A DNA stretch of 64,000 nt from Rhodococcus sp. PAMC28707 (GCF_004795915.1 NZ_CP039253.1:2356001-2420000); one strand, 5' to 3'; counted from the first letter of the stretch, positions 43,216-52,806 are shown. The notes: a model not told the origin generated them from the letters alone. Numbers and translations are program-made.

Positions 43216-44709
43216 GTGAGCACTGTGATTGCACATTGGAAGGGCGGAAAGCCGTTCGCCGGAATCTCAGAGGCGACCGCCCCCGTGACCAACCCCGCGA
43301 CCGGTGAGGTCACCGGGCAGGTCGCCCTAGCCACCGTCGAAGACGCGCGTTCTGTCATCGGTGCAGCCGCCGCCGCTTTCCCGGAGTGGCGTGACACGTC
43401 GTTAGCAAGGCGCACCCAGATCCTCTTCAACTTCCGCGAACTGCTGAACGCGAAGAAGTGCGAGCTCGCCGAGATCATCACCGCCGAACACGGCAAAGTC
43501 CTCTCCGACGCCCTCGGCGAAATCAGCCGCGGCCAGGAAGTTGTCGAATATGCTTGCGGCATAGCAAATCTCCTCAAGGGGGGCTTCACCGAGAACGCTT
43601 CCACCAAGGTAGATGTCTACTCCATCCGCCAACCTCTTGGTCCCGTCGGCATCATCTCCCCTTTCAACTTCCCCGCCATGGTTCCGATGTGGTTCTTTCC
43701 CGTCGCCATCGCCGCCGGCAATACTGTAGTGCTCAAGCCGAGTGAGAAGGATCCCACCGCCAGCATCTGGATCGCCGAACTGTGGAAAGAAGCAGGCCTC
43801 CCAGACGGCGTCTTCAACGTCCTGCAGGGCGATAAAATCGCCGTCGACGAACTGCTCGAGAACAAGGCAATCAAGTCGATTTCGTTCGTCGGTTCTACTC
43901 CCATCGCGAAGTACGTGTACTCCACCGGGGCGAGCCACGGAAAACGCGTGCAGGCTCTCGGCGGAGCGAAGAACCACGCGATCGTTCTCCCCGACGCCGA
44001 CCTCGACCTCGCAGCCGACGCTATGGTCAACGCCGGTTTCGGCTCGGCAGGTGAGCGCTGCATGGCTATCTCCGCCCTCGTCGCGGTCGGGAGCATCGCC
44101 GACGATCTTGTAGCGAAGATAGTCGAGAGAACTACACCTCTCAAGACCGGTGACGGCACGAAGGGTGCCGACATGGGCCCGCTTGTCACCAAGGCGCACC
44201 GCGACAAGGTCGCCTCCTATGTCGATGCCGGCGAGGCCTCAGGTGCCACCATCGTCGTTGACGGACGTAAGGTCCAAGCAGACGGCGGTGACGATGGTTT
44301 CTGGTTGGGGCCGACGCTCATCGACAATGTCACGACCGACATGAGAATCTACACCGACGAAATCTTCGGACCAGTTCTCTCGGTCGTGCGGGTCGAAACC
44401 TACGACGAAGCTCTCGAGCTCATCAATTCCAATCCGTACGGCAACGGAACTGTCATCTTCACCAACGACGGTGGTGCGGCGCGGCGATTCCAAAATGAGG
44501 TCGAAGTCGGCATGGTCGGCATCAACGTGCCCATCCCCGTGCCGATGGCTTACTACAGCTTCGGAGGTTGGAAGAACAGCCTCTTCGGCGACACTCACGC
44601 TCACGGTATGGAGGGGGTCAACTTCTTCACGCGAGGTAAAGCAGTCACCAGTCGCTGGCTCGACCCCAGTCACGGCGGCATCAACCTCGGGTTCCCCGAA
44701 AACAGTTAA
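43216..44709 (+). CDS. mmsA: CoA-acylating methylmalonate-semialdehyde dehydrogenase
   Basis: A 497-residue aldehyde dehydrogenase of the MmsA type: ISPFNFPAMVPMWFFPVAIAAGNTVVLKPSEKDP, LGGAKNHAIVLPDADLD (Asn where other ALDHs have Glu) and catalytic Cys282 in GERCMAIS. It converts methylmalonate or malonate semialdehyde with CoA and NAD to propionyl- or acetyl-CoA plus CO2, in valine, inositol and 3-hydroxypropionate breakdown. The GTG start at 43216 has AAAAGGAG upstream. It is followed after 60 bp by an iron alcohol dehydrogenase, pointing to a short alcohol or hydroxyacid as substrate rather than valine. Confidence 0.92.
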   Translation: MSTVIAHWKGGKPFAGISEATAPVTNPATGEVTGQVALATVEDARSVIGAAAAAFPEWRDTSLARRTQILFNFRELLNAKKCELAEIITAEHGKVLSDALGEISRGQEVVEYACGIANLLKGGFTENASTKVDVYSIRQPLGPVGIISPFNFPAMVPMWFFPVAIAAGNTVVLKPSEKDPTASIWIAELWKEAGLPDGVFNVLQGDKIAVDELLENKAIKSISFVGSTPIAKYVYSTGASHGKRVQALGGAKNHAIVLPDADLDLAADAMVNAGFGSAGERCMAISALVAVGSIADDLVAKIVERTTPLKTGDGTKGADMGPLVTKAHRDKVASYVDAGEASGATIVVDGRKVQADGGDDGFWLGPTLIDNVTTDMRIYTDEIFGPVLSVVRVETYDEALELINSNPYGNGTVIFTNDGGAARRFQNEVEVGMVGINVPIPVPMAYYSFGGWKNSLFGDTHAHGMEGVNFFTRGKAVTSRWLDPSHGGINLGFPENS

Positions 44710-44769
44710 TTCTCCGCGTTCCCCTGCGGTCACTGGGGGGACGCACCAATACCCTGCAAAGGAGTAGCT

Positions 44770-45933
44770 ATGGTCTCCAGTATCTCTTTTCCTCGATTTG
44801 TGAAACTCGGCCCGGGTGCAGTGGAAGGACTAGGCGATGTTCTTACCGACCTGGCTCTGGAACGTCCGCTTCTCGTTACCGACTCGTTCATGGTTGGGAA
44901 CGGATCCGCGGATCGCCTTGTCGCGATAATCAAGGCAGCGGGCAAGTCGGTGGCGGTGTTTTCCAAGACCGTGCCGGATCCGACGACTGACTCTTTGCAG
45001 GCGGGCATCGATGCGGTGAAGGAACATCAGGCTGATTCCGTCATCGGCTTCGGCGGTGGTAGCCCTATGGATACCGCGAAGGCTTTAGCGGTGTTGTCCA
45101 AGCAGGGCGGTAACATGCGTGATTTCAAAGCGCCGCGAGTGTATGCAGGTCCAGCGTTACCGATCATTGCGATCCCGACTACGGCAGGAAGCGGTTCGGA
45201 AGCAACGCAGTTCACAATTATTACCGATATCTCGACAGACGAGAAGATGCTATGTCCAGGCCTGTCATTTCTCCCAATTGCCTCGATCGTCGATTCTGAG
45301 CTCACAATGTCCATGCCCGCTCGGCTAACCGCTGACACCGGAATCGACGCACTTACCCACGCGATTGAGGCGTACGTAAGTAAAAAGGCCAACCCGATTT
45401 CAGATGGCCTTGCATTGTCCGCCATGAAGACAATCGGTGCGTATCTCTTACGTGCATATCTCGACGGATCCGATCGTGAGGCACGCGAGGCCATGATGCA
45501 TGCGTCCACCCAGGCCGGCATGGCATTTTCCAATGCAAGCGTCTGCCTCGTGCATGGGATGAGTCGGCCCATAGGGGCGCACTTCCACGTCGCTCACGGA
45601 CTGTCGAATGCCATGCTTTTAACTGCCGTTACTGCGTTCTCGATCCCCGCAGCGGTCGGCCGTTATGCAGACTGTGCGCGACAACTGGGTGCGGCCGATC
45701 GTCGCGACTCCGATGAAGCAGCTTCGTCGAAGCTCATCGAGTTCATCGACAAGCTCTGCGCCGATGTCCGAGTTCCCACGCCACACTCCTACGGTATCGA
45801 CCAGAAACGGTGGGAAGAGCTAATACCACTCATGTCCGAGCAAGCGCTGGCATCAGGGTCGCCCTCGAACAACCCGGTTGTACCGTCGGTCGAAGAAGTA
45901 GCTGAACTGTATCGAAAAGTATATGGGGCCTGA
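44770..45933 (+). CDS. Iron-containing alcohol dehydrogenase
   Basis: A 387-residue group III alcohol dehydrogenase. The NAD site is GFGGGSPMDTAKALAV near residue 95. The metal ligands lie in VDSELTMSMPARLTADTGIDALTHAIEAY (Asp and His near residues 195-215) and HGMSRPIGAHFHVAHGLSNA (two His near 265-285). Relatives include 1,3-propanediol and lactaldehyde dehydrogenases. With mmsA it could feed an alcohol or hydroxyacid into a semialdehyde; the exact substrate is inferred. The ATG at 44770 has AAAGGAG upstream. Confidence 0.88.
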   Translation: MVSSISFPRFVKLGPGAVEGLGDVLTDLALERPLLVTDSFMVGNGSADRLVAIIKAAGKSVAVFSKTVPDPTTDSLQAGIDAVKEHQADSVIGFGGGSPMDTAKALAVLSKQGGNMRDFKAPRVYAGPALPIIAIPTTAGSGSEATQFTIITDISTDEKMLCPGLSFLPIASIVDSELTMSMPARLTADTGIDALTHAIEAYVSKKANPISDGLALSAMKTIGAYLLRAYLDGSDREAREAMMHASTQAGMAFSNASVCLVHGMSRPIGAHFHVAHGLSNAMLLTAVTAFSIPAAVGRYADCARQLGAADRRDSDEAASSKLIEFIDKLCADVRVPTPHSYGIDQKRWEELIPLMSEQALASGSPSNNPVVPSVEEVAELYRKVYGA

Positions 45934-46244
45934 AGGTTTCCAGTGATCTGCCGAAGGTGTTCCGAGTTCACTTTGAGCAGGCGAGTGAGGGGAGCAACCT
46001 TGCTATTGAAAAGTTTCTGTCGGGCGATTCGGTGGAGATCGGGGGGTGTTTTCATGGCACGCTGCCCTGCTCAGATGATTGCAGGCCCGCTCACCGTTTT
46101 TTCGGCCACCTTCCATTGAGCCGTTACCCAAGATGCGGCCTGCCTCGGCACAGACTCGAGACCACAGGCGCTTCACTAGGTTGACACCGTGTCGAGATCC
46201 AAGAATTCCCGAAGATTGAATCACCCTGACATGTCCAGAGACTT
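45934..46244. other. Stretch between the Fe-ADH gene and the IS3 element
   Basis: About 310 bp without a supportable gene. The minus strand has a gappy open frame that looks like decayed coding sequence rather than a working gene. Confidence 0.4.
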
Positions 46245-46283
46245 TGATGTGCCCCGAGTTTCGTGACGCCGTCATATTTGACT

Positions 46284-47135
46284 TCAGGCTACGGGTTGAT
46301 GTGTGAAGTGTACGTTCTCGAACTCGATCGGTGTCAGCATCCCGAGAGCGCTGTGCCTGCGTTGGCGATTGTGAAAGATCTCGAGGTACTCGAACATGGC
46401 GTTGGCCAATTCGATCCTCGTTCTCCATCGCTTCCTGTTCAGGAGTTCGGTTTGCATTCTGCCCCAGAATGATTCGATGACAGCGTTGTCGTAGCAATCG
46501 CCGATCGATCCCATCGACGGGACCAGTCCCGATTCGTGCGCCCGGCGGGTGAACGCCCACGATGTGAATTGCACTCCGTGGTCGGAATGAATCAAAGTGC
46601 CGGGCGTCGGGCCCCGATTCGAAATGGCCATTCCCAGAGCATTCGTCACCAACGTCGCCGTCTGAGAACTGTCGATAGACCACCCGACGACCCGCTTCGA
46701 AAACGTATCCAAGACAACGGCGCAGTAGACCTTGCCTTCGCGTGTAGGATGCTCCGTGATGTCTGTGACCCACAGCTTGTTCGGCTCCCCGCGGGCGAAC
46801 TTACGGTCCACAAGATCGCTCGCAGTCGGGGTTTGATGCTTGGAACGCGCACGCTTGTTTCCCGGAAGTCCTTTCACGCCAGCAGCTCTCATCAACAATT
46901 CGACACAGCCGTGTCCGACGGCAATACCGTGACCAAGGGTGAGTTCAGCATGAACCCGGCGGGCCCCGTAGGTGCCATGCGAGGCGGTATGAACCTCGGT
47001 GATCAGCTGCGTCAGCCATGCGTGACGTAGCGAGCGTTCCGAGGGTGGGCGATTGCGCCACTCGTAGAAGCCGGACTCCGACACCTCCAGAATGCGACAT
47101 GCGGTTTGTACTGGTAGTCCTTCCTTTGCCATCAC
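46284..47135 (-). CDS. IS3-family transposase OrfB (DDE integrase)
   Basis: A 283-residue rve-domain transposase. An N-terminal HTH_21 region (HRAWLTQL-type, GTYGARRVHAEL) precedes the catalytic core, with Asp in LWVTDITEHPT, Asp in LIHSDHGVQFTSW and Glu in NAVIESFWGRMQTELL, followed by the C-terminal RRHSALGMLTPIEFE. All DDE residues are present. It starts at GTG 47135, overlapping the orfA stop by GTGA; in IS3 elements OrfAB is usually made by -1 frameshifting near this junction. Confidence 0.93.
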   Translation of the reverse strand: MMAKEGLPVQTACRILEVSESGFYEWRNRPPSERSLRHAWLTQLITEVHTASHGTYGARRVHAELTLGHGIAVGHGCVELLMRAAGVKGLPGNKRARSKHQTPTASDLVDRKFARGEPNKLWVTDITEHPTREGKVYCAVVLDTFSKRVVGWSIDSSQTATLVTNALGMAISNRGPTPGTLIHSDHGVQFTSWAFTRRAHESGLVPSMGSIGDCYDNAVIESFWGRMQTELLNRKRWRTRIELANAMFEYLEIFHNRQRRHSALGMLTPIEFENVHFTHQPVA

Positions 47136-47434
47136 CTCGATCGCTTCGAACCGCCTTTTGGGAGCACCACCGACTTCAGCAGTTCCGTGGAGCGTTTGGC
47201 AATGGCGAGCTCGGTCTCCAGTTCGGCGATACGACGACGGGCGGCGGCGAGTTCGGCGCTCTCGATCGAGCTCAGCCCCGGCTTCTGCCCGGTATCGATG
47301 AGCTCCTGGTTACGCCAGTTGTAGATCGTCTGCTCGGTGACATCGAGACCTGAGGCGACCTCGGCGACCGTGCGTCCTGACTTCAACAGATCGAGCACTT
47401 TCCGGCGGAACTCGGGTGGATAACGTCGGGGCAT
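47132..47434 (-). CDS. IS3-family transposase OrfA
   Basis: A 100-residue protein with an HTH of the HTH_Tnp_1 type (RRYPPEFRRKVLDLLKSGRTVAEVASGLDVTEQTIYNW) and a C-terminal leucine-zipper-like coiled coil (SAELAAARRRIAELETELAIAKRSTELL). It binds the inverted repeats and regulates OrfAB. Complete. Confidence 0.92.
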   Translation of the reverse strand: MPRRYPPEFRRKVLDLLKSGRTVAEVASGLDVTEQTIYNWRNQELIDTGQKPGLSSIESAELAAARRRIAELETELAIAKRSTELLKSVVLPKGGSKRSR

Positions 47435-47506
47435 CGTGGACCTCTCTCGGGTGCATCAATGCCTGAAGTAAAACAAACGAACTCCGGAAAACTCGGGGCA
47501 CATCAT

Positions 47507-47886
47507 CTCCGGGCTTGCCGGGGTGATTCACCCAGCTGAACTCGTCGAGCTTGAACGGATGCTTGTGAAGTAGCCGGTGGCAGAGCAGGGACTGCAAATC
47601 ACTGACGGTGCTTGGTCCGTGTGACTCGCGTGGTGCCGGACGAGGCAAGGAACGACCATACCGATTCCGCAGGTTTCGCATCTCTGTCAGCGGTGCAAGA
47701 AGAATCACCCAGAGACGACCGAGGATGCGGGGCGTTCTTCGAGCGGGCTTTGAGTCATTTTGTTGTGCAGGTGAATTCAATGATCGAATGGCCATGCTTG
47801 CAATGTGATCCGCCGCTACCGATGCGCCGGTAGCGGGGAAGTGCGAGGCCAAGGCACCAGCAACCTTTGAACCACATGCGAAGCCT
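47507..47886. other. Transposon debris between the IS3 element and the ISL3-like remnant
   Basis: No intact gene. A minus-strand stretch reads HPFKLDEFSWVNHPGKPGDD, which looks like part of a former coding sequence, but the frame is not supported at either end. Confidence 0.4.
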
Positions 47887-48120
47887 TCACCCGGTGGCTC
47901 GCGGGTGAACCATCATGTCGCGAGGCATACCTTCGCATCCGCAGCGACGGCAAGACTGTATCGGCTCGACGACTCGCCACGCCAGCGGAACGGGGTCGGC
48001 GTCGAGGCGACAGAGTGCGATCAGGCCGGGGTGTGTGAGGAGTCCGTCGGGTCTGGCGAACCCCGGAAAACTCGGAGAGCATCGGGCCTGAACTCGCGTA
48101 CTAGTGCTCCACTGAATTGC
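47887..48120 (-). pseudogene. Truncated transposase N-terminus (ISL3-like)
   Basis: About 70 residues with LTHPGLIALCRLDADPVPL, then VVEPIQSCRRCGCEGMPRDMM, resemble the N-terminal zinc-ribbon region of ISL3-family transposases. The frame stops soon afterwards and the catalytic part is missing. Family naming is from memory and moderate. Confidence 0.5.
48061..48088. repeat. Degenerate copy of the IS3 end sequence
   Basis: On the minus strand ATGCTCTCCGAGTTTTCCGG followed by GGTTCG matches the right end of the IS3 element and the bases just inside it at about 23 of 28 positions. It may mark the end of an older or related element. Confidence 0.45.
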
Positions 48121-48161
48121 TAGATCCGAGGGGTCGATGTGGGACACAACAAGATACAAAG

Positions 48162-49805
48162 TTACCCGATGATTCCGTACTCCTTGATGTGGTGGTAGAG
48201 GGTGCTGCGACTGATTCCGAGATATTCGGCGGCGTGCGCCTTGTTACCGTGACAGCTTTCCAACGCCCTGATGATTGCGTCACGGCTGGCCTGCTGCCAC
48301 GGGGTCATCGACTTGGTGGTGGACTTCATCCGCAACTCCGTGGGCAGATCGGCGACGTCGATGAGCGCTCCCCGCAAGCGCACCATGGAGCGGAGCATGG
48401 TGGACAACTCGCGGTGGTTACCCGGCCAAGAATAGGATTCGAGTACGCGAGTCGCTTTCGAGGTGAAGCGGTAGCGCACGCCCGGACCTGCCAACTCGTT
48501 GAGTGTGGTGAGCAGTTCCGAGCGCTGCTCGCGCAAGGTCGGCAAGTCCAGACGACGCTCGAAGAGGTCCAGCATTCGAGCGCTGTCGGTGTCCGAGATC
48601 GTGATCGCAGCCAAAATGCGCGGTGCGCCGACGAAGAGCAGGTTTTCGACGAGCGCCTGCGATAGGGCGGACAGCTGGTCCAAGTTGTCGATGACGAGTA
48701 GATCGTGGCAGGGCCCGTCGGCCAGAGCGCGCAGCTTAGCCTCGACCTCGGTCTTGTCCGATGAGCGCCCGTCGATGGTGCAGTGCGACTGAGTACCGGC
48801 TGCCTCCCGCAGTGCAGTACTGCGACCGGTACCTGACTCTCCGACGATCACCCCTGAGGCGGTGTCGGTGCGAAAATCGTCGAGCCACTGGCGCAGGCGG
48901 CTCCAACGGCGCAGCGGCTCTGCGGCGCGCGGGACCATCGGTCGCTGTCTGCTCTGCACCCGAATCAACACCCCGTCCGAGTCTCCGACCAGTTCCATGT
49001 CCAACTGGGCGGTATGCCCGCTGGTCAGCTCGATTTCGGTGCGTGTGGACCCGCGCAACCCCTCTGCAAGTTGTTGCAGCCAGGCCAGATCGGTCGAGGA
49101 CAGCACTCGCGCGGCAGCCGAGCTCTGCAACACCATGGATCGCGACACGGCCACCACCATCGCGGCAGGATGCTGAGCGGCTCCCTCGAAGGCGCGGATC
49201 ACCGATTGGGCCCTGCTGCCGACGCTGCGTTTGATGTTTCGTTGGATGTCGGCGATCGCCGAGTCGACGAACGGTCGCATCAAGGCCGACTCGGCACCGG
49301 CATCGCTCATGATGTCCAGCACACCCACCAGCTGGCCGTTGAGCGGGCTGAAGATGGGGCGGCCGTAACAGCTGTAGTTGTGCAGGCCCTCCACGTAATG
49401 CTCTGGGCCGCGAACGAACAGCGGTTCACGAGTCACGAAGGGGGTGGCCAAGGCATTGGTTCCGGTGGTGTCCTCTCGCCAGAGAGCGCCAGGGGTGGCA
49501 CCGATGCGCGTGACCACCGAGTCGATCTGAGAGCAGCCGTTGATTGTTGCCAACATCTCGGCCTTTGCGCCGACCAGCATCACCGACAGTCGTTCGCCGT
49601 CGATTTCGTTGCGTACCCGGTCGAGAACCGGGGCGGCTGAGCGAAAGAGCCGGCTCTCTGTGTCCACGCTGTCGGATGTGGGCGGATCCATGGGCTTGGA
49701 CGGATCGAGACCCGCCTGCTGAGAACGCGCCCAGGATTCCTGCAGGTTGCTGCCCTCCAGGCTCGCGGAGAACGTTGCGAACGCACGCTCGACACTGTCG
49801 ACCAT
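48162..49805 (-). CDS. AcoR-like transcriptional activator (degenerate enhancer-binding protein)
   Basis: A 547-residue regulator. Residues about 60-210 form a GAF-like sensor (WREDTTGTNALATPFVTREPLFVRGPEHYVEGLHNYSCYGRPIF, the AcoR signature). Residues about 330-490 are an AAA+ domain with Walker A GESGTGRST and Walker B LLVIDNLD but no GAFTGA loop. The C-terminus is a Fis-type HTH (RDAIIRALESCHGNKAHAAEYLGISRSTLYHHIKEYGI). The loss of GAFTGA fits actinobacteria, which lack sigma-54. Relatives such as MimR activate alcohol/ketone or alkane genes. It is divergent from the ALDH-ADH operon by about 300 bp and probably activates it. Confidence 0.85.
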   Translation of the reverse strand: MVDSVERAFATFSASLEGSNLQESWARSQQAGLDPSKPMDPPTSDSVDTESRLFRSAAPVLDRVRNEIDGERLSVMLVGAKAEMLATINGCSQIDSVVTRIGATPGALWREDTTGTNALATPFVTREPLFVRGPEHYVEGLHNYSCYGRPIFSPLNGQLVGVLDIMSDAGAESALMRPFVDSAIADIQRNIKRSVGSRAQSVIRAFEGAAQHPAAMVVAVSRSMVLQSSAAARVLSSTDLAWLQQLAEGLRGSTRTEIELTSGHTAQLDMELVGDSDGVLIRVQSRQRPMVPRAAEPLRRWSRLRQWLDDFRTDTASGVIVGESGTGRSTALREAAGTQSHCTIDGRSSDKTEVEAKLRALADGPCHDLLVIDNLDQLSALSQALVENLLFVGAPRILAAITISDTDSARMLDLFERRLDLPTLREQRSELLTTLNELAGPGVRYRFTSKATRVLESYSWPGNHRELSTMLRSMVRLRGALIDVADLPTELRMKSTTKSMTPWQQASRDAIIRALESCHGNKAHAAEYLGISRSTLYHHIKEYGIIG

Positions 49806-50104
49806 TGCACCAGACCTCTTATCAACTCAGGCGGAGGCTATCCAGCGAGCGGCCGGGCACTTCCTACGCGGTGCGCCCGACTGTGAAACCGATCACTGGC
49901 AATGGTTCATACCGTAGCCGAACGGACGGCCGACAGACCCCCGGTGTGCAGATGTACGGATCACGGACAAATAGCTGTGACGGAAGTCGCAATGATGATC
50001 TTGGCGCTCTTCCCAGTCCGATTGTCGGGCCACTGACCCGCTGGAACGCACACACGGTAACGGCCCTCCCCGTTGATACATGCACAACATTCGAGAGGAT
50101 TCTG
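49806..50104. promoter_or_regulatory. Divergent promoter region, activator / ALDH
   Basis: A 299-bp intergenic region between divergent starts, with the GAGAGGA ribosome site of ALDH at its right end. No clear palindrome stands out. It should hold the promoters of both genes and the binding sites of the AcoR-like activator. Confidence 0.5.
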
Positions 50105-51559
50105 ATGACCTCACTACTCACACCCAACACCGCACTGAGCTTCGATCTGTCATCCAAGAAGTACGGCCAGCTGATCGACGGCCGACTGGTCGACGGCGCT
50201 GACGAGATGCCGGTGTTGGATCCGGGTACTGCGGCGAGAATTGCGACCACTCCGGTCGCGTCGTCCGAGCAGCTGGACCAGGCAGTGCAGGCCGCTCGAC
50301 GCGCCCTGCCCGGCTGGGCGGCTCTCGGATACGACGAGCGCAGCAAGGTTTTGCACGCAGTGGCAGATGTGCTGGCCGCTCACCACGAAGAACTCGCGCA
50401 ACTGACCACGCTCGAACAGGGCAAGCCGATCGGCGAGGCCCGTGACGACGTGGCGTGGTCCATCGATTTCACTCGCTACTTTGCTGACTACCGCCTCGAC
50501 ACCGAGATCCTGCGCGACGACGCGTCGAGCTACGTGGAGTTGCGCCGCAAGCCGGTCGGTGTGGTCGGAGCGATCACGCCATGGAACTTCCCGCTGTTCC
50601 AGGCCGTCTACAAGTTGGCTCCGGCACTGATCGTCGGCAACACGATGGTCCTCAAGCCGTCACCGACCACCCCTCTTGCCACCATGCACTTCGCCGAGTT
50701 GGTGCGTGAGGTGATCCCGGCCGGTGTGTTCAACGTCGTCGGTGATGGCGGAGATCTCGGCCCACTGCTCACCTCCCACGAGGGAATCGACAAGGTCTCG
50801 TTCACCGGCTCCACGGTGACCGGGAGACACGTCATGGCTGCGGCCGGCCCCACCCTCAAGCGCCTCACCTTGGAACTCGGCGGCAACGACGCGGCAATCG
50901 TGCTGGACGATGCTGACATCGAGAAGACCGCCGACGGTCTGTGCAACTGGGCCTTCGCCAACGCCGGCCAGGTATGCGTGTCCATCAAGCGGATCTACGC
51001 GCCGGCCTCGCTCTACGAGCCGTTGGTCGAAGCGCTCGCCCAGCGCGTGTCTGCACTGACCGTCGGCCACGGCCTCGACCCGCTGACCCAGCTCGGTCCG
51101 GTACAGAACGCGACGGCCTTCCAGAAGGCTCGGGAAGCGCTGGAGATGGCTGCACGGGACGGCCGAGTCGTGGCCGGCGGTGAAGTGCTCGACCAGCCCG
51201 GTTACTACGTGCAGCCCACGCTGGTGCGCGACCTGGACGAGAACAGTCCCCTGGTTCGCGAAGAGACCTTCGCCCCGATCCGCTCGGTGATGCTCTACGA
51301 CGATCTGGATGACGCGATCGAGCGCGCGAACGACACCCAGTACGGCCTGGGTGGTTCGGTGTGGGGCAGCGATGTGGAGCGCGCGATCGAGGTCGGCGCT
51401 CGATTGAACGTCGGCACGAGTTGGATCAACCATCACTTTCAGCTCACCCCGGACGTACCGTTCGGCGGAATCAAGCAGTCCGGTCTAGGTGCGGAGTTCG
51501 GCCGGAGCGGAATCGAAGAGTTCACCAACGTTCACGTTGTGAACCTCAAGCGCTCCTAG
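50105..51559 (+). CDS. NAD(P)-dependent aldehyde dehydrogenase
   Basis: A 484-residue ALDH with ITPWNFPLFQAVYKLAPALIVGNTMVLKPS (cofactor site), Glu257 in LTLELGGND, catalytic Cys291 in NAGQVCVSIKR and EETFAPIRSV near the C-terminus. It should oxidise the aldehyde made by the NDMA-dependent alcohol dehydrogenase downstream to a carboxylate. I chose the ATG at 50105 with GAGAGGA upstream; the frame is open far upstream to 49544 but that part overlaps the activator gene. First gene of a six-gene plus-strand operon. Confidence 0.9.
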   Translation: MTSLLTPNTALSFDLSSKKYGQLIDGRLVDGADEMPVLDPGTAARIATTPVASSEQLDQAVQAARRALPGWAALGYDERSKVLHAVADVLAAHHEELAQLTTLEQGKPIGEARDDVAWSIDFTRYFADYRLDTEILRDDASSYVELRRKPVGVVGAITPWNFPLFQAVYKLAPALIVGNTMVLKPSPTTPLATMHFAELVREVIPAGVFNVVGDGGDLGPLLTSHEGIDKVSFTGSTVTGRHVMAAAGPTLKRLTLELGGNDAAIVLDDADIEKTADGLCNWAFANAGQVCVSIKRIYAPASLYEPLVEALAQRVSALTVGHGLDPLTQLGPVQNATAFQKAREALEMAARDGRVVAGGEVLDQPGYYVQPTLVRDLDENSPLVREETFAPIRSVMLYDDLDDAIERANDTQYGLGGSVWGSDVERAIEVGARLNVGTSWINHHFQLTPDVPFGGIKQSGLGAEFGRSGIEEFTNVHVVNLKRS

Positions 51560-51679
51560 CAGACGCCTCACCAACATCCTCGACGGCGCAAGTGCGCTGC
51601 CGCCGATCAGGACAGAACAAAACAAAACTTCCGAGCCGCTCCCACCCGGGAGTGGCCGCGGCCAACCGAAGGAACCGAA

Positions 51680-52792
51680 ATGAAAACCCTCGCAGCTGTC
51701 GTCATCGAGCCGGGCAAGCCCATCGAGATCGAAGAGCTCACGCTCGAAAAGCCCGGCCCCAACGAAGTGCTGATCCAGTACCTGTACGGCGGCCTGTGTC
51801 ACTCCGATGTGCACATCTCCATCGGCGACACGATCGCCCGTCTTCCGATGGTACTCGGTCACGAGGGCGCGGGAATCATCCAAGAAGTCGGTCCGGGCGT
51901 CACCAGGGTCAAACCGGGCGACCACGTCGTCTGTTCGTTCACCCCTACCTGTGGCCGGTGCAAGTACTGCGCAACCGGACGTAGCTCGGTCTGCGACATG
52001 AACGCCGCAATGCTCGATGGCCACCTCGAAGGCCCGCGCTGGCCAATCAGCGGGCCTCGCGGAACGTACGGCGCAATGTGCACCCTGGGCACCTTCAGCC
52101 AGTACAACGTGATCAACCAGTACTCGGTCATCAAGGTCGACGACGACATCCCCCTCGACAAGGCCGTACTGGTCGGCTGCGGTGTTCCCACCGGCTGGGG
52201 TTCGGCTGTGTATGCCGCAGAGACCAAGCCCGGTGACGTCGTTGCCATCTTCGGTATCGGCGGCATCGGCATCAATGCCGTGCAGGGAGCCAAGCATGCC
52301 GGCGCTCAGCACATCATTGCTATCGACCCGCTGAAGAACAAGCGCGACAAGGCAATCGAACTCGGTGCCACCCTGGCCTTCGAGACCGCGGCCGAGGCCA
52401 AGACGGCCATCGACGACCTGACCAACGGACAGGGTGGCGATTCGGCGATCATCACCACGGACCTGATCACCGACCAGCAGGTCAGCGACGGGCTGTCGAT
52501 GATCGGACGCTGCGGTGTCATGGTGCTCACCGCGCTCAACCGTATCGACGAGGTGACCGTCAAGGTGCCGAGTACCGAGATGAGCTACTTCCGCAAGACC
52601 ATCAAGGGCTCGCTCTTCGGCGACTGCAACCCGGCCTACGACATTCCGAAGCTCATTCGTATGTACGTCGACGGCAAGCTCGAGCTCGACGGTCTGATCA
52701 CCAATGAGTACAGCCTCGATCAGGTCAACGAGGGCTACGCCGACTTGTTGGCAGGCAAGAACATTCGCGGAATCATCAAGCACCAACACTGA
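51680..52792 (+). CDS. NDMA-dependent alcohol dehydrogenase
   Basis: A 370-residue zinc alcohol dehydrogenase. Catalytic zinc ligands lie in GGLCHSDVH and LGHEGAGII; structural zinc cysteines in CGRCKYCATGRSSVCD; the Rossmann motif is IFGIGGIGINAVQGAKHAG. The sequence pattern (ISGPRGTYGAMCTLGTFSQYNVINQYSVIKVDDD) matches actinobacterial NDMA-dependent enzymes, which hold NAD tightly and pass electrons to an unknown natural carrier, often a mycofactocin-type cofactor. Likely substrates are short alcohols or diols. It follows ALDH by 120 bp; the start ATG has GAAGGAAC upstream. Confidence 0.9.
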   Translation: MKTLAAVVIEPGKPIEIEELTLEKPGPNEVLIQYLYGGLCHSDVHISIGDTIARLPMVLGHEGAGIIQEVGPGVTRVKPGDHVVCSFTPTCGRCKYCATGRSSVCDMNAAMLDGHLEGPRWPISGPRGTYGAMCTLGTFSQYNVINQYSVIKVDDDIPLDKAVLVGCGVPTGWGSAVYAAETKPGDVVAIFGIGGIGINAVQGAKHAGAQHIIAIDPLKNKRDKAIELGATLAFETAAEAKTAIDDLTNGQGGDSAIITTDLITDQQVSDGLSMIGRCGVMVLTALNRIDEVTVKVPSTEMSYFRKTIKGSLFGDCNPAYDIPKLIRMYVDGKLELDGLITNEYSLDQVNEGYADLLAGKNIRGIIKHQH

Positions 52793-52806
52793 CCGCTGCT
52801 CGGCCA

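Larger units (their letters stand above)
46245..47506 (-). mobile_element. IS3-family insertion sequence
   Basis: A 1262-bp element bounded by perfect 17-bp inverted repeats TGATGTGCCCCGAGTTT (46245-46261 and 47490-47506), with a second inner match ACTTCAGGC at the same distance from each end (46281-46289, 47462-47470). It holds orfA and orfB in the usual overlapping order. The transposase looks intact. I see no target-site duplication (ACTT on the left, TCTC on the right), so flanking DNA may have been rearranged after insertion. Confidence 0.85.
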
